From contig QBVC01000027.1 of assembly GCA_003058495.1 (NCBI GenBank), positions 80,183 to 144,182 of the forward strand: a stretch of DNA of 64,000 nucleotides, in the 5' to 3' direction. Positions 26,902-36,535 of the stretch are shown here, piece by piece. The DNA is from a gamma proteobacterium symbiont of Ctena orbiculata. Its GTDB lineage: Bacteria; Pseudomonadota; Gammaproteobacteria; Chromatiales; Chromatiaceae. A program made the translations under genes and the position numbers. Numbering within the stretch: the first letter of the stretch is position 1; each line of letters begins with the position of its first letter. The notes under the pieces are model-generated. The model made no database searches and was not told where the DNA came from. It was given only the letters and a program-made list of their open reading frames with translations.

Positions 26902-28071
26902 ATGAATATTCACGAATACCAAGCAAAGGCGCTATTGGCGAAGTTCGGTGTGGCGGTGCCCCGTGGCCGTCCCGCATTTACCTCCGGCGAGGCTGAACTG
27001 GCCGCCCAGGAGCTGGGCGGGGATCTCTGGGTGGTCAAGGCGCAGATCCACGCCGGTGGGCGGGGCAAGGGAGGCGGCGTCAAGGTGGTGAAGTCCCACG
27101 AGGAGGTCCAGGCCGAGGCCGAACGGATGCTGGGCATGAACCTGGTCACCCACCAGACCGGTCCCGAGGGCAAGGAGGTCAAGCGGATCTACGTGGAGGA
27201 GGGGTGCGACATCGCCCGCGAGCTCTACCTGGGGGTTCTGCTCGACCGGGCCACAAGCTGGGTCACCCTGATGGCATCCACCGAGGGCGGCATGGACATC
27301 GAAGAGGTGGCCGCCAAGACACCGGAGAAGATCCTCAAGGTGGCGATTGATCCCGCCATCGGGCTGCAGCCCTTTCACGCCCGGGAGATCGCCTTCGGTC
27401 TGGGACTGGAGCGCAGCCAGATCTCCTCGGCGGTCAAATTCTTCAAGGGCCTCTATCGGGCGTACACCGAGCTGGATGCGAGTCTGGTCGAGATCAACCC
27501 GCTCGTTGTCACCGCGAGCGGGGAGCTGATCGCCCTGGATGCGAAAATGAACTTCGACGACAACGGCCTCTATCGCCAGAAAGCGGTGGAGGATCTGCGC
27601 GACGAGGATGAGGAGGATCCCTCCGAGCTGGAGGCGAGCAAGCACGAGCTCAACTATATCAAGCTCGACGGCTCCATCGGCTGCATGGTCAACGGCGCCG
27701 GGCTGGCCATGGCGACCATGGACATTATCAAGCTGGAGGGCGGCGAACCGGCCAACTTTCTCGATGTGGGCGGCGGCGCCACCACGGAGCGGGTCACCGC
27801 GGCGTTCAAGATCATCCTCTCCGATACGAACGTGAAAGGGGTGCTGGTGAATATCTTCGGCGGCATCATGCGTTGCGACATCATCGCCGAGGGGATAGTC
27901 GCGGCGGCGAAGGAGGTCAGGCTGCAGATACCGCTGGTGGTGCGTCTCGAAGGCACCAACGTGGAGAAAGGCAAGGCCATCCTGGCCGAATCGGGATTGG
28001 ATATCCTGGCCGCCAACGATCTCGGAGACGCGGCGAAAAAGGTCGTCGCCGCCATAGGGGGGGCTCACTGA
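26902..28071 (+). CDS. mtkA: ADP-forming succinate/malate-CoA ligase subunit beta
   Basis: ATP-grasp subunit that, with the next gene, forms a dicarboxyl-CoA from the acid, CoA and ATP. 389 residues: N-terminal [25 protein letters not shown]-grasp region with [17 protein letters not shown] (about 46-62), VEINPLVVT and [10 protein letters not shown] (metal site), then the ligase-CoA domain with [30 protein letters not shown]. SucC and the malate thiokinase MtkA cannot be separated by inspection. Context (glyoxylate genes, formate dehydrogenase, CitE-like lyase, regulon operator) favours malate-CoA ligase as in the serine cycle; a TCA-cycle SucC would normally sit with sucAB. The stop overlaps the next start (TGATG). 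Confidence 0.85.
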   Translation: MNIHEYQAKALLAKFGVAVPRGRPAFTSGEAELAAQELGGDLWVVKAQIHAGGRGKGGGVKVVKSHEEVQAEAERMLGMNLVTHQTGPEGKEVKRIYVEEGCDIARELYLGVLLDRATSWVTLMASTEGGMDIEEVAAKTPEKILKVAIDPAIGLQPFHAREIAFGLGLERSQISSAVKFFKGLYRAYTELDASLVEINPLVVTASGELIALDAKMNFDDNGLYRQKAVEDLRDEDEEDPSELEASKHELNYIKLDGSIGCMVNGAGLAMATMDIIKLEGGEPANFLDVGGGATTERVTAAFKIILSDTNVKGVLVNIFGGIMRCDIIAEGIVAAAKEVRLQIPLVVRLEGTNVEKGKAILAESGLDILAANDLGDAAKKVVAAIGGAH

Positions 28072-28946
28072 TGTCAGTACTTATCGATAGAAACACCAAG
28101 GTGCTCTGCCAGGGCTTTACCGGCTCCCAGGCGACCTTTCATTGTGAACAGGCGATCGCCTACGGCACCACCATGGTCGGCGGTGTCACCCCGGGCAAGG
28201 GCGGCAGCAGGCATCTGCAGCTGCCGGTATTCGACACCGTCGCCGAGGCGGTGGCCGAAACCGGCGCCAGCGCAAGCGTGATCTATGTGCCGCCCCCCTT
28301 CGCCGCGGATGCCATCCTGGAGGCCGTCTATGCCGAGATCCCCTTGGTGGTCTGTATCACCGAGGGGATCCCCGCCGCGGATATGGTGAAGGTGAAGCGG
28401 GTGCTTCGGGGCTCCGCTACCCGCCTGGTTGGGCCGAACTGTCCGGGTGTGATCACCCCGGGAGCGTGTAAGATAGGTATCATGCCCGGCCATATCCATA
28501 CGCCGGGCAATGTGGGCATCGTCTCGCGCTCGGGCACCCTGACCTACGAGGCGGTGGCGCAGACCACGGCGGTGGGGCTGGGCCAGTCGACCTGTATCGG
28601 CATCGGCGGCGATCCCGTCAACGGCACCAATTTCATCGACTGCCTGGAGCTGTTTCTCGCCGATCCGCAGACCGAGTCGATCATCATGATCGGCGAGATC
28701 GGCGGTACCGCCGAAGAGGAGGCCGCGGACTTTATCCGGCAGGCGAAGGTGAAGAAGCCGGTGGTCGGATTCATTGCCGGGGTTACGGCTCCTCCCGGTC
28801 GCCGCATGGGACACGCGGGTGCGATCATCGCCGGGGGCAAGGGTGGCGCGAGGGAAAAGATCGAGGCAATGCGGAGCGCCGGGATCCATGTTTCGGATTC
28901 ACCGGCCGCCCTGGGAACGACCCTCAAGGCGGCGCTGGGCCGATAG
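28071..28946 (+). CDS. mtkB: Succinate/malate-CoA ligase subunit alpha
   Basis: CoA-binding, phosphohistidine-carrying subunit, 291 residues. N-terminal [24 protein letters not shown] is the CoA-binding Rossmann part, [11 protein letters not shown] follows, and [13 protein letters not shown] contains the phosphorylated His. Its N-terminal third reads more like SucD of gammaproteobacteria ([18 protein letters not shown]) than like methylotroph MtkB, which weakens a firm malate assignment. It overlaps the beta gene by one base and precedes formate dehydrogenase by 64 bases. Confidence 0.85.
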   Translation: MSVLIDRNTKVLCQGFTGSQATFHCEQAIAYGTTMVGGVTPGKGGSRHLQLPVFDTVAEAVAETGASASVIYVPPPFAADAILEAVYAEIPLVVCITEGIPAADMVKVKRVLRGSATRLVGPNCPGVITPGACKIGIMPGHIHTPGNVGIVSRSGTLTYEAVAQTTAVGLGQSTCIGIGGDPVNGTNFIDCLELFLADPQTESIIMIGEIGGTAEEEAADFIRQAKVKKPVVGFIAGVTAPPGRRMGHAGAIIAGGKGGAREKIEAMRSAGIHVSDSPAALGTTLKAALGR

Positions 28947-29010
28947 GGAGGTTTGCGAGGTCTATCCTGCGCTGTCTGCAGATACCGAATAACAGAATGA
29001 GGATCGCTTG

Positions 29011-30714
29011 ATGACAGAGTCCATGCAGTCGGTTGTAAAACGAGGTCACCCGGGTGCGGGGAAAAAGCGCACAAACAAAACCCCCAAAGGGAGACAGGTC
29101 GATCCGGAAGCACTGAAAGAGGTTCAACAGCTTCTGGGGGACAGGGAGCGGCGCCGGGACCTTCTGATCGAACATCTGCACCTGATCCAGGATCGCTACG
29201 GCCATCTCTCGGCACCCCATCTCGCGGCGCTCGCCCAGGAGATGGGCCTGTCGCAAACGGAGGTCTACGAGGTCGCCAGCTTCTACTCCCACTTCGATGT
29301 GGTGGGGGAGGGCGAGACACCGCCGCCGCCGCTGACGATCCGTGTCTGCGACAGCATCGCCTGCGAACTTGCCGGCGCCAACAAGCTGCTGGCGGATCTG
29401 GCCAGGCAGGCGGGGCGCGAGGTGCGGATCTTGAGGGCGCCCTGCATGGGGCGCTGCGCCAAGGCGCCGGTGGTGGAGGTGGGACATAACCATATGACGG
29501 AGGCGGATGCGGAGCGGGTGATGGCCGCTGTCCGCAGCGGAGACACCAGGCATCGACTGCCCCACTATATCGATTTCGACGCCTATCAGGAGGAGGGGGG
29601 ATACCGGCTGTTGCGTGCCTGCCTCTCCTCCGAGCGCAGCGTGGAGGAGATCATTTCGGCACTGGAGCATTCGGAGCTCCGCGGCCTGGGCGGCGCGGGT
29701 TTTCCCACCGGGCGTAAATGGCGCATCGTGCGGGGCTATGAAGGCCCGAGGATGATGGCGGTCAACTGCGACGAGGGCGAACCGGGTACCTTCAAGGACG
29801 GGGAGTACCTCGAACGGGATCCCCACCGCTTCCTCGAGGGGATGCTGATCGGGGCCTGGGCGGTGGAGGCGGAGGCCTGCTACGTCTATGTCCGCGACGA
29901 ATACCCGGCGGTGCGTGAAATCCTCATCGCCGAGCTGCAACGGCTGGCTGCAGAGGGCCTGTTGGGTGGGCTCAAGGTGGAGGTTCGCCGGGGCGCCGGC
30001 GCCTATATCTGCGGCGAGGAGTCGGCGATGATCGAGTCCATCGAGGGCAAGCGCGGCCTGCCCCGCAACCGCCCCCCCTATGTGGCCGAGGTCGGCCTCT
30101 TCGGACGGCCCACCCTGGAGAACAACGTGGAGACCCTCTACTGGGTGCGCGACATCCTGGAGCGCGGCCCCGAGTGGTTCAGCGGCGCCGGTCTCAACGG
30201 TCGCAAGGGCTGGCGCACCTACTCGGTCTCAGGCCGGGTCAGGGAGCCGGGGGTCAAGCTGGCCCCCGCCGGGATCACGGTGAAGGCGCTGATCGACGAC
30301 TACTGCGGCGGCATGCAGGAGGGCCACAGCTTCAAGGCCTACCTGCCGGGCGGCGCATCCGGCGGCATCCTGCCGGCCTCCCTCGGGGACCAGCCCCTCG
30401 ATTTCGGCACCCTGGAGCAGTTCGGCTGTTTCATCGGCTCCGCCGCGGTGGTGATCTTCAGCCACCGGGACAACATGCGCGAGGTCGCCCTTAACCTGAT
30501 GCGCTTCTTCGAGGACGAAAGCTGCGGCCAGTGCACCCCCTGCCGGGTGGGCACCGAGAAGGCGGTCAAGCTGATGTCGCAACAGCAGTGGGACCGGGAG
30601 CTGCTGACCGAGCTGTCGACGGCGATGGCGGATGCCTCCATCTGCGGACTGGGCCAGGCCGCGGGGAATCCCATCAACTCGGTGCTCAACTATTTTCCGG
30701 AGGACCTCTCATGA
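29011..30714 (+). CDS. fdhB: NAD-dependent formate dehydrogenase, NuoE-NuoF fusion subunit
   Basis: Diaphorase subunit that passes electrons from formate to NAD. 567 residues from ATG 29011 (GAGGA upstream). The NuoE-like part (about 30-180) has the [2Fe-2S] cysteines in CDSIACELA and APCMGRCAKAP. The NuoF-like part has LRGLGGAGFPTGRKW (FMN/NADH site), GAGAYICGEESAMIESIEGKRG, and the [4Fe-4S] site ESCGQCTPCRVGTEK. The same fused layout occurs in the two-subunit tungsten enzyme of Methylobacterium, as opposed to the separate FdsG/FdsB. The basic N-terminus (KRGHPGAGKKRTNKTPKGR) is an extension. The stop overlaps the alpha start by four bases (ATGA). Confidence 0.93.
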   Translation: MTESMQSVVKRGHPGAGKKRTNKTPKGRQVDPEALKEVQQLLGDRERRRDLLIEHLHLIQDRYGHLSAPHLAALAQEMGLSQTEVYEVASFYSHFDVVGEGETPPPPLTIRVCDSIACELAGANKLLADLARQAGREVRILRAPCMGRCAKAPVVEVGHNHMTEADAERVMAAVRSGDTRHRLPHYIDFDAYQEEGGYRLLRACLSSERSVEEIISALEHSELRGLGGAGFPTGRKWRIVRGYEGPRMMAVNCDEGEPGTFKDGEYLERDPHRFLEGMLIGAWAVEAEACYVYVRDEYPAVREILIAELQRLAAEGLLGGLKVEVRRGAGAYICGEESAMIESIEGKRGLPRNRPPYVAEVGLFGRPTLENNVETLYWVRDILERGPEWFSGAGLNGRKGWRTYSVSGRVREPGVKLAPAGITVKALIDDYCGGMQEGHSFKAYLPGGASGGILPASLGDQPLDFGTLEQFGCFIGSAAVVIFSHRDNMREVALNLMRFFEDESCGQCTPCRVGTEKAVKLMSQQQWDRELLTELSTAMADASICGLGQAAGNPINSVLNYFPEDLS

Positions 30715-33458
30715 GTGACTCAATCCGCTTCACCCTGGACGGAGAGGAGGTCGAGGCCGCCCCCGAGGAGACCATCTGGCAGGTAGCCAAACGCGTCGGC
30801 AACACGATTCCCCATCTCTGCTATTCACCCCAACCGGGTTACCGGGCGGACGGCAACTGCCGCGCCTGCATGGTGGAGATCGAGGGGGAACGGGTGCTTG
30901 CCGCCTCCTGTCTGCGCAAACCGACGCCAGGGATGAAGGTGCATTCGGCGAACGAACGCGCCAGGCGCGCCCAAAGCATGGTGGTGGAGCTGCTGCTGGC
31001 CGATCAACCGGCGCGTGAGGCGGCCCATGACCGGGATTCCCATTTCTGGGGTGTTGCCGACGGACTCGGACTCGGGGAGAGCCGCTTCCCGGGCAGGGAG
31101 ACACACGACCCCGATTCGAGCCATCCGGCGATGCGGGTGGCCCTGGATGCCTGCATCAACTGCAACCTCTGCCTGCGCGCCTGCCGCGAGGTCCAGGTCA
31201 ACGATGTCATCGGCATGGCCTTTCGCGGCCATCATTCTAAGATCGTATTCGACCAGGACGATCCGATGGGGGCGAGCAGCTGTGTCGCCTGCGGCGAGTG
31301 CGTGCAGGCCTGTCCCACCGGGGCGCTGATGCCCGCGACCCTGGTCGATGCGGCGGGCAGAGGCAGCAGTGCGGCCCACGACAGTGAGGTCGAGAGCGTC
31401 TGCCCCTTCTGCGGTGTGGGCTGTCAGCTGAGCTACCAGGTCAGCGACAACAGGATCATCTCCGTCAGCGGCCGGCCGGGTCCCGCCAACGAGAATCGTC
31501 TCTGCGTCAAGGGGCGCTTCGGATTCGACTACATCAACAATCCGCAACGCCTCACCAGGCCGCTGATCAGGCGCGACGACGCCCCCAAGCGGGGCGACAT
31601 CGATCTCGATCCGAAAGACCCGCTGACGCACTTCAGGGAGGCGAGCTGGGAGGAGGCGTTGGATCGCGCCGCCGGCGGATTGAAGGCGATCCGCGACCGT
31701 GACGGCGGTGGCGCGCTGGCGGGATTCGGTTCGGCGAAATGCTCCAACGAGGAGGCCTACCTGTTTCAGAAGCTGGTGCGCTCGGTGTTCGGCACCAACA
31801 ACGTCGATCACTGCACCCGTCTCTGTCACGCCTCCTCGGTGGCGGCGCTGCTGGAGGGGGTCGGTTCGGGAGCGGTCAGCGCGCCCTTCAAGGCGGTGGA
31901 GGATGCCGACTTCGTGATGGTGATCGGCTCCAATCCCACCGAGAACCATCCGGTCGCCGCCACCTATTTCAAGCAGGCGGCACGGCGCGCCACCCTGGTC
32001 GTGATGGATCCCAGGGGGATGGCGCTGAAGCGACACGCCACCCACATGCTGCAGTTCAAGCCGGGCAGTGACGTGGCGATGCTCAACGCCATGCTCAATG
32101 TCATCATCAGTGAACAGCTCTACGATCAGGCCTACATAGACGCCCATACGGAAGGCTTCGAGAATCTGAAGCGCCACATCGAGGGGTTCACCCCGGAGGC
32201 GATGGCGCCCATCTGCGGCATCGATGCGGATACCCTGAGAACGGTTGCGCGGAAATACGCCAAGGCCAAGGCGGCCATCATATTCTGGGGCATGGGTGTC
32301 TCCCAGCATGTGCACGGGACCGACAACTGCCGCTGCCTGATCGCCCTATCCCTGATCACCGGCCAGGTCGGCCGGCCGGGCACCGGACTCCATCCGTTGC
32401 GTGGACAGAACAACGTCCAGGGCGCCTCGGACGCGGGCCTGATCCCGATGATGTATCCCGACTACCAGCCGGTGACCGAACCGCAGGTGCGGCAGCGTTT
32501 CGAGGATGCCTGGGGCACCGCCCTAGATCCGGAGAAGGGGCTCACCGTGGTCGAGACCATGGATGCGATCCATGCCGGCAAGGTCAAGGGCATGTATATC
32601 ATGGGCGAGAACCCGGCGATGTCCGATCCCAATGTGCAGCATGCCCGGGAGGCCCTGGCGAGCCTCGAGCATCTGGTGGTGCAGGATATCTTTCTTACCG
32701 AGACCGCGTTCCACGCCGACGTGGTCCTGCCGGCATCGGCCTGGCCCGAGAAGGATGGCACGGTGACCAACACCAACCGCCAGGTGCAGCGGGGGCGCAG
32801 GGCGGTGGAGATGCCGGGGGTTGCGCGCCAGGATTGGTGGATCACCAATGAGATCGCCCAGCGCATCGGCTGCGACTGGAACTACAGCGGGCCCAGCGAC
32901 GTCTATGGGGAGATGGCCAGGGTCATGCCTTCACTGGATAACATCAGCTGGGATCGGGTGACCGCGGAGGGGGCGGTGACCTATCCCTGCCCGCAACCCG
33001 ACCTCCCCGGCAACGAGATTATCTTCAGCGAGGATTTCCCCACCGCCAACGGCCTGGGCAAGCTGGTGCCCGCCAGTATCGTGCCCCCGGACGAAGTGCC
33101 CGACGACAGCTATCCCATGATCCTCACCACCGGCCGCCAGCTCGAACACTGGCATACCGGCGCCATGACCAGGCGGGCCAGCGTGCTCGACAGCCTGGAG
33201 CCGGAGGCGATCGCAACCCTCTCTCCGGCCGACCTGGAGAGGTTTGGTATCGAGCCCGGCGCGAAGGTGAGAGTCACAACACGACGCGGCGTCCTGGAAC
33301 TGCGGGCGAGGGTTGACAGTGCGGTGCCCCCGGGTGTGGTATTCATTCCCTTCTGCTATGCGGAGGCGCCGGCGAACGTACTCACCAATCAGGCGCTCGA
33401 CCCTTACGGCAAGATCCCGGAGTTTAAATTTTGCGCAGCCAAGGTGGAAGCGGTATGA
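30711..33458 (+). CDS. fdhA: Formate dehydrogenase catalytic (molybdo/tungsto-pterin) subunit
   Basis: Oxidises formate to CO2. 915 residues. Domains in order: N-terminal [2Fe-2S] ferredoxin (CYSPQPGYRADGNCRACMVE), NuoG-like histidine-cysteine cluster region, two [4Fe-4S] sites (DACINCNLCLRAC and CVACGECVQACPTG), the Fe4S4_Mopterin site (VCPFCGVGCQL), the bis-MGD catalytic domain with NNVDHCTRLCHASS, where the second Cys is the metal ligand, and a C-terminal molydopterin-binding domain (TGRQLEHWHTGAMTRR). The ligand is Cys, not selenocysteine. It ends in a four-base overlap with the quinone-oxidoreductase-like gene. In the oxalate route it removes formate made by Frc and Oxc. Confidence 0.95.
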   Translation: MSDSIRFTLDGEEVEAAPEETIWQVAKRVGNTIPHLCYSPQPGYRADGNCRACMVEIEGERVLAASCLRKPTPGMKVHSANERARRAQSMVVELLLADQPAREAAHDRDSHFWGVADGLGLGESRFPGRETHDPDSSHPAMRVALDACINCNLCLRACREVQVNDVIGMAFRGHHSKIVFDQDDPMGASSCVACGECVQACPTGALMPATLVDAAGRGSSAAHDSEVESVCPFCGVGCQLSYQVSDNRIISVSGRPGPANENRLCVKGRFGFDYINNPQRLTRPLIRRDDAPKRGDIDLDPKDPLTHFREASWEEALDRAAGGLKAIRDRDGGGALAGFGSAKCSNEEAYLFQKLVRSVFGTNNVDHCTRLCHASSVAALLEGVGSGAVSAPFKAVEDADFVMVIGSNPTENHPVAATYFKQAARRATLVVMDPRGMALKRHATHMLQFKPGSDVAMLNAMLNVIISEQLYDQAYIDAHTEGFENLKRHIEGFTPEAMAPICGIDADTLRTVARKYAKAKAAIIFWGMGVSQHVHGTDNCRCLIALSLITGQVGRPGTGLHPLRGQNNVQGASDAGLIPMMYPDYQPVTEPQVRQRFEDAWGTALDPEKGLTVVETMDAIHAGKVKGMYIMGENPAMSDPNVQHAREALASLEHLVVQDIFLTETAFHADVVLPASAWPEKDGTVTNTNRQVQRGRRAVEMPGVARQDWWITNEIAQRIGCDWNYSGPSDVYGEMARVMPSLDNISWDRVTAEGAVTYPCPQPDLPGNEIIFSEDFPTANGLGKLVPASIVPPDEVPDDSYPMILTTGRQLEHWHTGAMTRRASVLDSLEPEAIATLSPADLERFGIEPGAKVRVTTRRGVLELRARVDSAVPPGVVFIPFCYAEAPANVLTNQALDPYGKIPEFKFCAAKVEAV

Positions 33459-34435
33459 GAGCAGTCCTGATCAGTGAGTTTGGTGGTGCGGATGTCCTGC
33501 GGATCGGCGAGGTGGAGACCCCCGCGCCGGGTCCCGGACAGGTCCTGGTCGAAGTCGTCGCCACATCGGTCAATCGTCCCGACATCGTGCAACGCGAGGG
33601 CAACTATCCCCCGCCGAAGGGCGATTCCGAGATCCTGGGCCTGGAGGTGGCGGGGCGAGTCAAGGCGCTCGGCCCCGGGGTAAGCGGTTGGGCCGTCGGT
33701 GATCGGGTCATGACCCTGGTCGGAGGCGGTGGCTATGCGGAGTATGCCGTCGCCCATGCCGACCATCTGATCCCCATTCCCCAATCCATGAGTTTTGAAG
33801 AGGCGGCCTGCGTCTGTGAGACCTACATCACCGCCTACCTCAACATCTTCATGCTCGGGGCGTTGAAAGCGGGCGAAACCGTGCTGCTGCATGGCGGCGG
33901 AGGCGGTGTGAACACCGCCGCGATCCAGCTTTGCAAGGCGCTGGCAGCGGACTCGAAAGTGATAGTGACCGCCTCGCCGGGCAAGGTCGAACGGGTGGCG
34001 GAACTGGGCGCCGACCTGGTGGTCGACTACAAGAACCAGGACTTTGTCGAGGAGGTCAAGGGATACACCGGGAAAAAGGGCGCGTCGGTTATCCTCGACC
34101 ATATCGGCGCGGCCTATCTGGCGCCGAACATGAAATCCCTCGCCGTCGGCGGACGCCTGGTGATCATCGGCGTCATGGGCGGGATCAAGGCGGAGTTGAA
34201 CCTGGCGCTGATGATGGTGAAGCGGCAACAGATCATCGGCTCGGTACTCCGCTCCAGGCCGGTGGCGGAAAAGGCCGCGATCGTCGCTGCATTCAAGGAG
34301 GCGGTTGTGCCGCTGCTGGAACGGCGTGAGATCCTGCCGCTTATCCATGAAACCTATAAGTTGGAAGATGTTGCCCGCGCCCATGAGGAGATGGAGGCGA
34401 GCGCCCACTTCGGCAAGATCGTACTGCTGCTATAG
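33455..34435 (+). CDS. NAD(P)H:quinone oxidoreductase-like MDR-family protein
   Basis: Zinc-independent medium-chain reductase, 326 residues, starting at ATG 33455 inside the fdhA stop. The N-terminal GroES-like domain begins MRAVLISEFGGADVLRIGEVETP; the dinucleotide-binding fold has ETVLLHGGGGGVNTAAIQL (a Gly-rich motif in place of AAAGGVG), and GAVIxDHIG-like ASVILDHIGAAYL follows. It resembles PIG3/Qor proteins that reduce quinones or enals with NADPH. Tight coupling to formate dehydrogenase and operator control place it in the regulon, though the substrate is unknown; an enoyl/crotonyl-CoA reductase role is less likely given its length. Confidence 0.85.
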   Translation: MRAVLISEFGGADVLRIGEVETPAPGPGQVLVEVVATSVNRPDIVQREGNYPPPKGDSEILGLEVAGRVKALGPGVSGWAVGDRVMTLVGGGGYAEYAVAHADHLIPIPQSMSFEEAACVCETYITAYLNIFMLGALKAGETVLLHGGGGGVNTAAIQLCKALAADSKVIVTASPGKVERVAELGADLVVDYKNQDFVEEVKGYTGKKGASVILDHIGAAYLAPNMKSLAVGGRLVIIGVMGGIKAELNLALMMVKRQQIIGSVLRSRPVAEKAAIVAAFKEAVVPLLERREILPLIHETYKLEDVARAHEEMEASAHFGKIVLLL

Positions 34436-34800
34436 CGCGCAGGCAAAACAGCAAGCCGCCCATGGCGAGCGACAGGTGCGGCGGTGCTGTCCGTCACTGC
34501 CGCTGCCGGCTTCGTCGGGGATCTATTAGTTAATTAATAGACGCCTTGGGACTGCCGCCACTATTGGTGAATAGAGGGGCAGGCCATAAACTATATAAAG
34601 GTTGTGGAAATTATATAATTACATAGCTATTACAAGAGCTTAGACCATAATGAACCGAGCGGATCCGAGCCGGCAGGCACTGCATTGCGGGCAACCAGTC
34701 CGCTATCGCTCAATTCCTTCGCCAAGTGAAAAAAAAATTAAAAAAAATCTTCAAAAAACCACTTGTTTATATCTGAGGTTGGGCTAACATTCATTACTAG
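34436..34800. other. A/T-rich intergenic region, no gene recognised
   Basis: No credible reading frame. A run of A with few breaks (about 34729-34755) could bend DNA ahead of the tct operator. Inverted TTAATTAA at about 34529-34536. No terminator for the fdh operon is evident. Confidence 0.4.
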
Positions 34801-34824
34801 TGGTATGTTGTATACCATATACCA
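34801..34824. promoter_or_regulatory. Two overlapping regulon operators before tctC
   Basis: TGGTATGTTGTATACCA (34801-34817) has one mismatch in the left arm, and TTGTATACCATATACCA (34808-34824) overlaps it. The shared core is TTGTATACCA. It ends 88 bases before the tctC start, so the transporter is likely induced with the rest of the regulon. Confidence 0.75.
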
Positions 34825-34911
34825 TAATTAAATCGTCCCGCGTTCATTTACAAGAGAGCAGCCTTAACACTCCTGGACGCGGATCTGCAAAAAACAGAGA
34901 GGATTGAGTAG

Positions 34912-35895
34912 ATGAATTTAAAACTACGTAGATTCGCCGTGCTTCCACTGGTGCTGACAGCCGCGGCATTCTTTGTCTCCACTGTCAACGTCGCACACGC
35001 GGCATGGACTCCGAGAAAACCGGTTGAGTTCGTCATTATGGCGGGGCCTGGCGGTGGTGCCGATAAGATGGCGCGTCTGATGCAGACCGTTATCGAAAAA
35101 CACAACTTCTCCCCGAAGCCCTTTATCCCGGTCAACAAGCCCGGCGGTTCCGGTGCAGAGGCCCTGGTTCATATGAAGAGTAAGAAGAAGGACAACCATA
35201 TCGTCATGGTTACCCTCAACAGCTTCTATACAACACCTCTGCGTCAACCCAATCTCCGTGTCGATCCGCTGACGTTCAAGCCCATTGCGCGCATGGCGGA
35301 AGATACCTTTATCCTCTGGGTTCACAAGGATGCCGGTATCACCAACATCGAGCAGTTTGTCGATGCGGCAAAGAAGGCAGGTTCCAAATGGACCATGGCC
35401 GGTACCGGCAAGGGCGGCGAGGACGAACTGCTAACCTCCTTTCTCAACAAGACCTACGGTCTGAAAATGAAGTATGTACCGTTCAAGGGGGGTGGTCGTG
35501 TCGCCAAGGAGCTGGCCGGCAAGCATGCGAACTCCACGGTCAACAACCCGTCCGAGGCACTCGGTTTCTATGAGTCTGGCGATGTCGTGCCTATCGTGGC
35601 CTTCACCAAGGATCGTCTGCCGCTGTTTCCCGATACCCCGACCATGGGTGAAGTCGGCGTGCCATACTCCTATTTCATGCAGCGAAGCGTGGTCGGTACC
35701 CCCGGTATGACCGATGATGCCTATGAGTTCTACAAGGGTGTATTCGAGAAGGTCTACAACTCTGAAGAGTGGAAGGCCTATATGAAGAAGAAGAGCCTGC
35801 TCGGTGATTTCCTCAGCGGCAACGGACTGGTCGACTATTGGAAAGTGAATAACGAAACGCATCGCAAGATGCTCAAAGAGATCGGCGAGATCTGA
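34912..35895 (+). CDS. tctC: Tripartite tricarboxylate transporter substrate-binding protein (TctC)
   Basis: Periplasmic receptor of the TTT system, 327 residues. Signal peptide of about 30 residues ending VNVAHAAW. The mature protein begins WTPRKPVEFVIMAGPGGGADKMARL, the classic first ligand loop of the Bug/TctC family; GTGKGGEDELLTSF, KYVPFKGGGRVAKELAGKHANSTVNNPSEALGF and DTPTMGEVGVPYSYF are further family motifs. Members bind citrate, tricarballylate, nicotinate and various carboxylates. Position just ahead of oxc-frc and behind a regulon operator suggests oxalate or a related acid, but sequence does not prove the ligand. Confidence 0.93.
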   Translation: MNLKLRRFAVLPLVLTAAAFFVSTVNVAHAAWTPRKPVEFVIMAGPGGGADKMARLMQTVIEKHNFSPKPFIPVNKPGGSGAEALVHMKSKKKDNHIVMVTLNSFYTTPLRQPNLRVDPLTFKPIARMAEDTFILWVHKDAGITNIEQFVDAAKKAGSKWTMAGTGKGGEDELLTSFLNKTYGLKMKYVPFKGGGRVAKELAGKHANSTVNNPSEALGFYESGDVVPIVAFTKDRLPLFPDTPTMGEVGVPYSYFMQRSVVGTPGMTDDAYEFYKGVFEKVYNSEEWKAYMKKKSLLGDFLSGNGLVDYWKVNNETHRKMLKEIGEI

Positions 35896-35960
35896 TCTCA
35901 ACCGGTTATATGCAACATCAATAAAGCGTGTACAGAGGCGGCTAGGCGGAGGAGATCATC

Positions 35961-36458
35961 ATGCGACGTGCTGAACTTATCATGGCAATAGTATTGGCGA
36001 TTTTCTCCGCCTATTTGATGTGGAAGAGTACGGAACTGCCAATCGGTTGGATTCCGGAAGAGGGGCCGGGTGGCGGTGCGTTTCCCTTCTGGCTCTCCAC
36101 GGGCATGTTGTTGAGCTGCCTGTGGATAATATGGCGTTGGTTCAGGCGTGTGACGCCCCAATCACGTTCCAATCTCCCCTATTTCGATAGCCAGTCTGCG
36201 ACCCTCATCGGGCTTGTGGCGGTGGCGTTGACCGCAATGATCGGCTCGATCCACTGGATCGGGGTCTACGGCGCGATTCCGTTCTTCTTCATTTTCTATA
36301 TGAAGTTCATCGGACGTCACTCGTGGCTGCAGACGTCGGCGTTTGCCATCGGGGCGCCTGTGGTCACTTTTTTCTTCTTCGAGATCATGTTGCATATAAC
36401 CCTGCCCAAGGGTGAGACAGAGCCGCTTTTTTACCCGCTCTATGACCTGTTCCTTTAG
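35961..36458 (+). CDS. tctB: TTT transporter small membrane subunit (TctB)
   Basis: Four-helix membrane subunit, 165 residues. The N-terminal RRAELIMAIVLAIFSAYLMWKS helix, a GWIPEEGPGGGAFPFWLSTGMLLSCLWIIWRW segment, and two C-terminal helices match DUF1468/TctB. It lies between tctC (65 bases) and tctA (77 bases) in the standard order. AGGAGATC precedes the ATG. Confidence 0.9.
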   Translation: MRRAELIMAIVLAIFSAYLMWKSTELPIGWIPEEGPGGGAFPFWLSTGMLLSCLWIIWRWFRRVTPQSRSNLPYFDSQSATLIGLVAVALTAMIGSIHWIGVYGAIPFFFIFYMKFIGRHSWLQTSAFAIGAPVVTFFFFEIMLHITLPKGETEPLFYPLYDLFL

Positions 36459-36535
36459 TGGCTTTGTAGGCCGCGGTTTTTTTATAACAAAGAATTTGAA
36501 TAACTTATCCATTCGCCTGTCTTGAGGATGCAACC

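Noticed and set aside
30711..33458. Selenocysteine-type formate dehydrogenase
   Set aside because: The metal-ligand position is TGT-type cysteine (RLCHASS) with no in-frame TGA.
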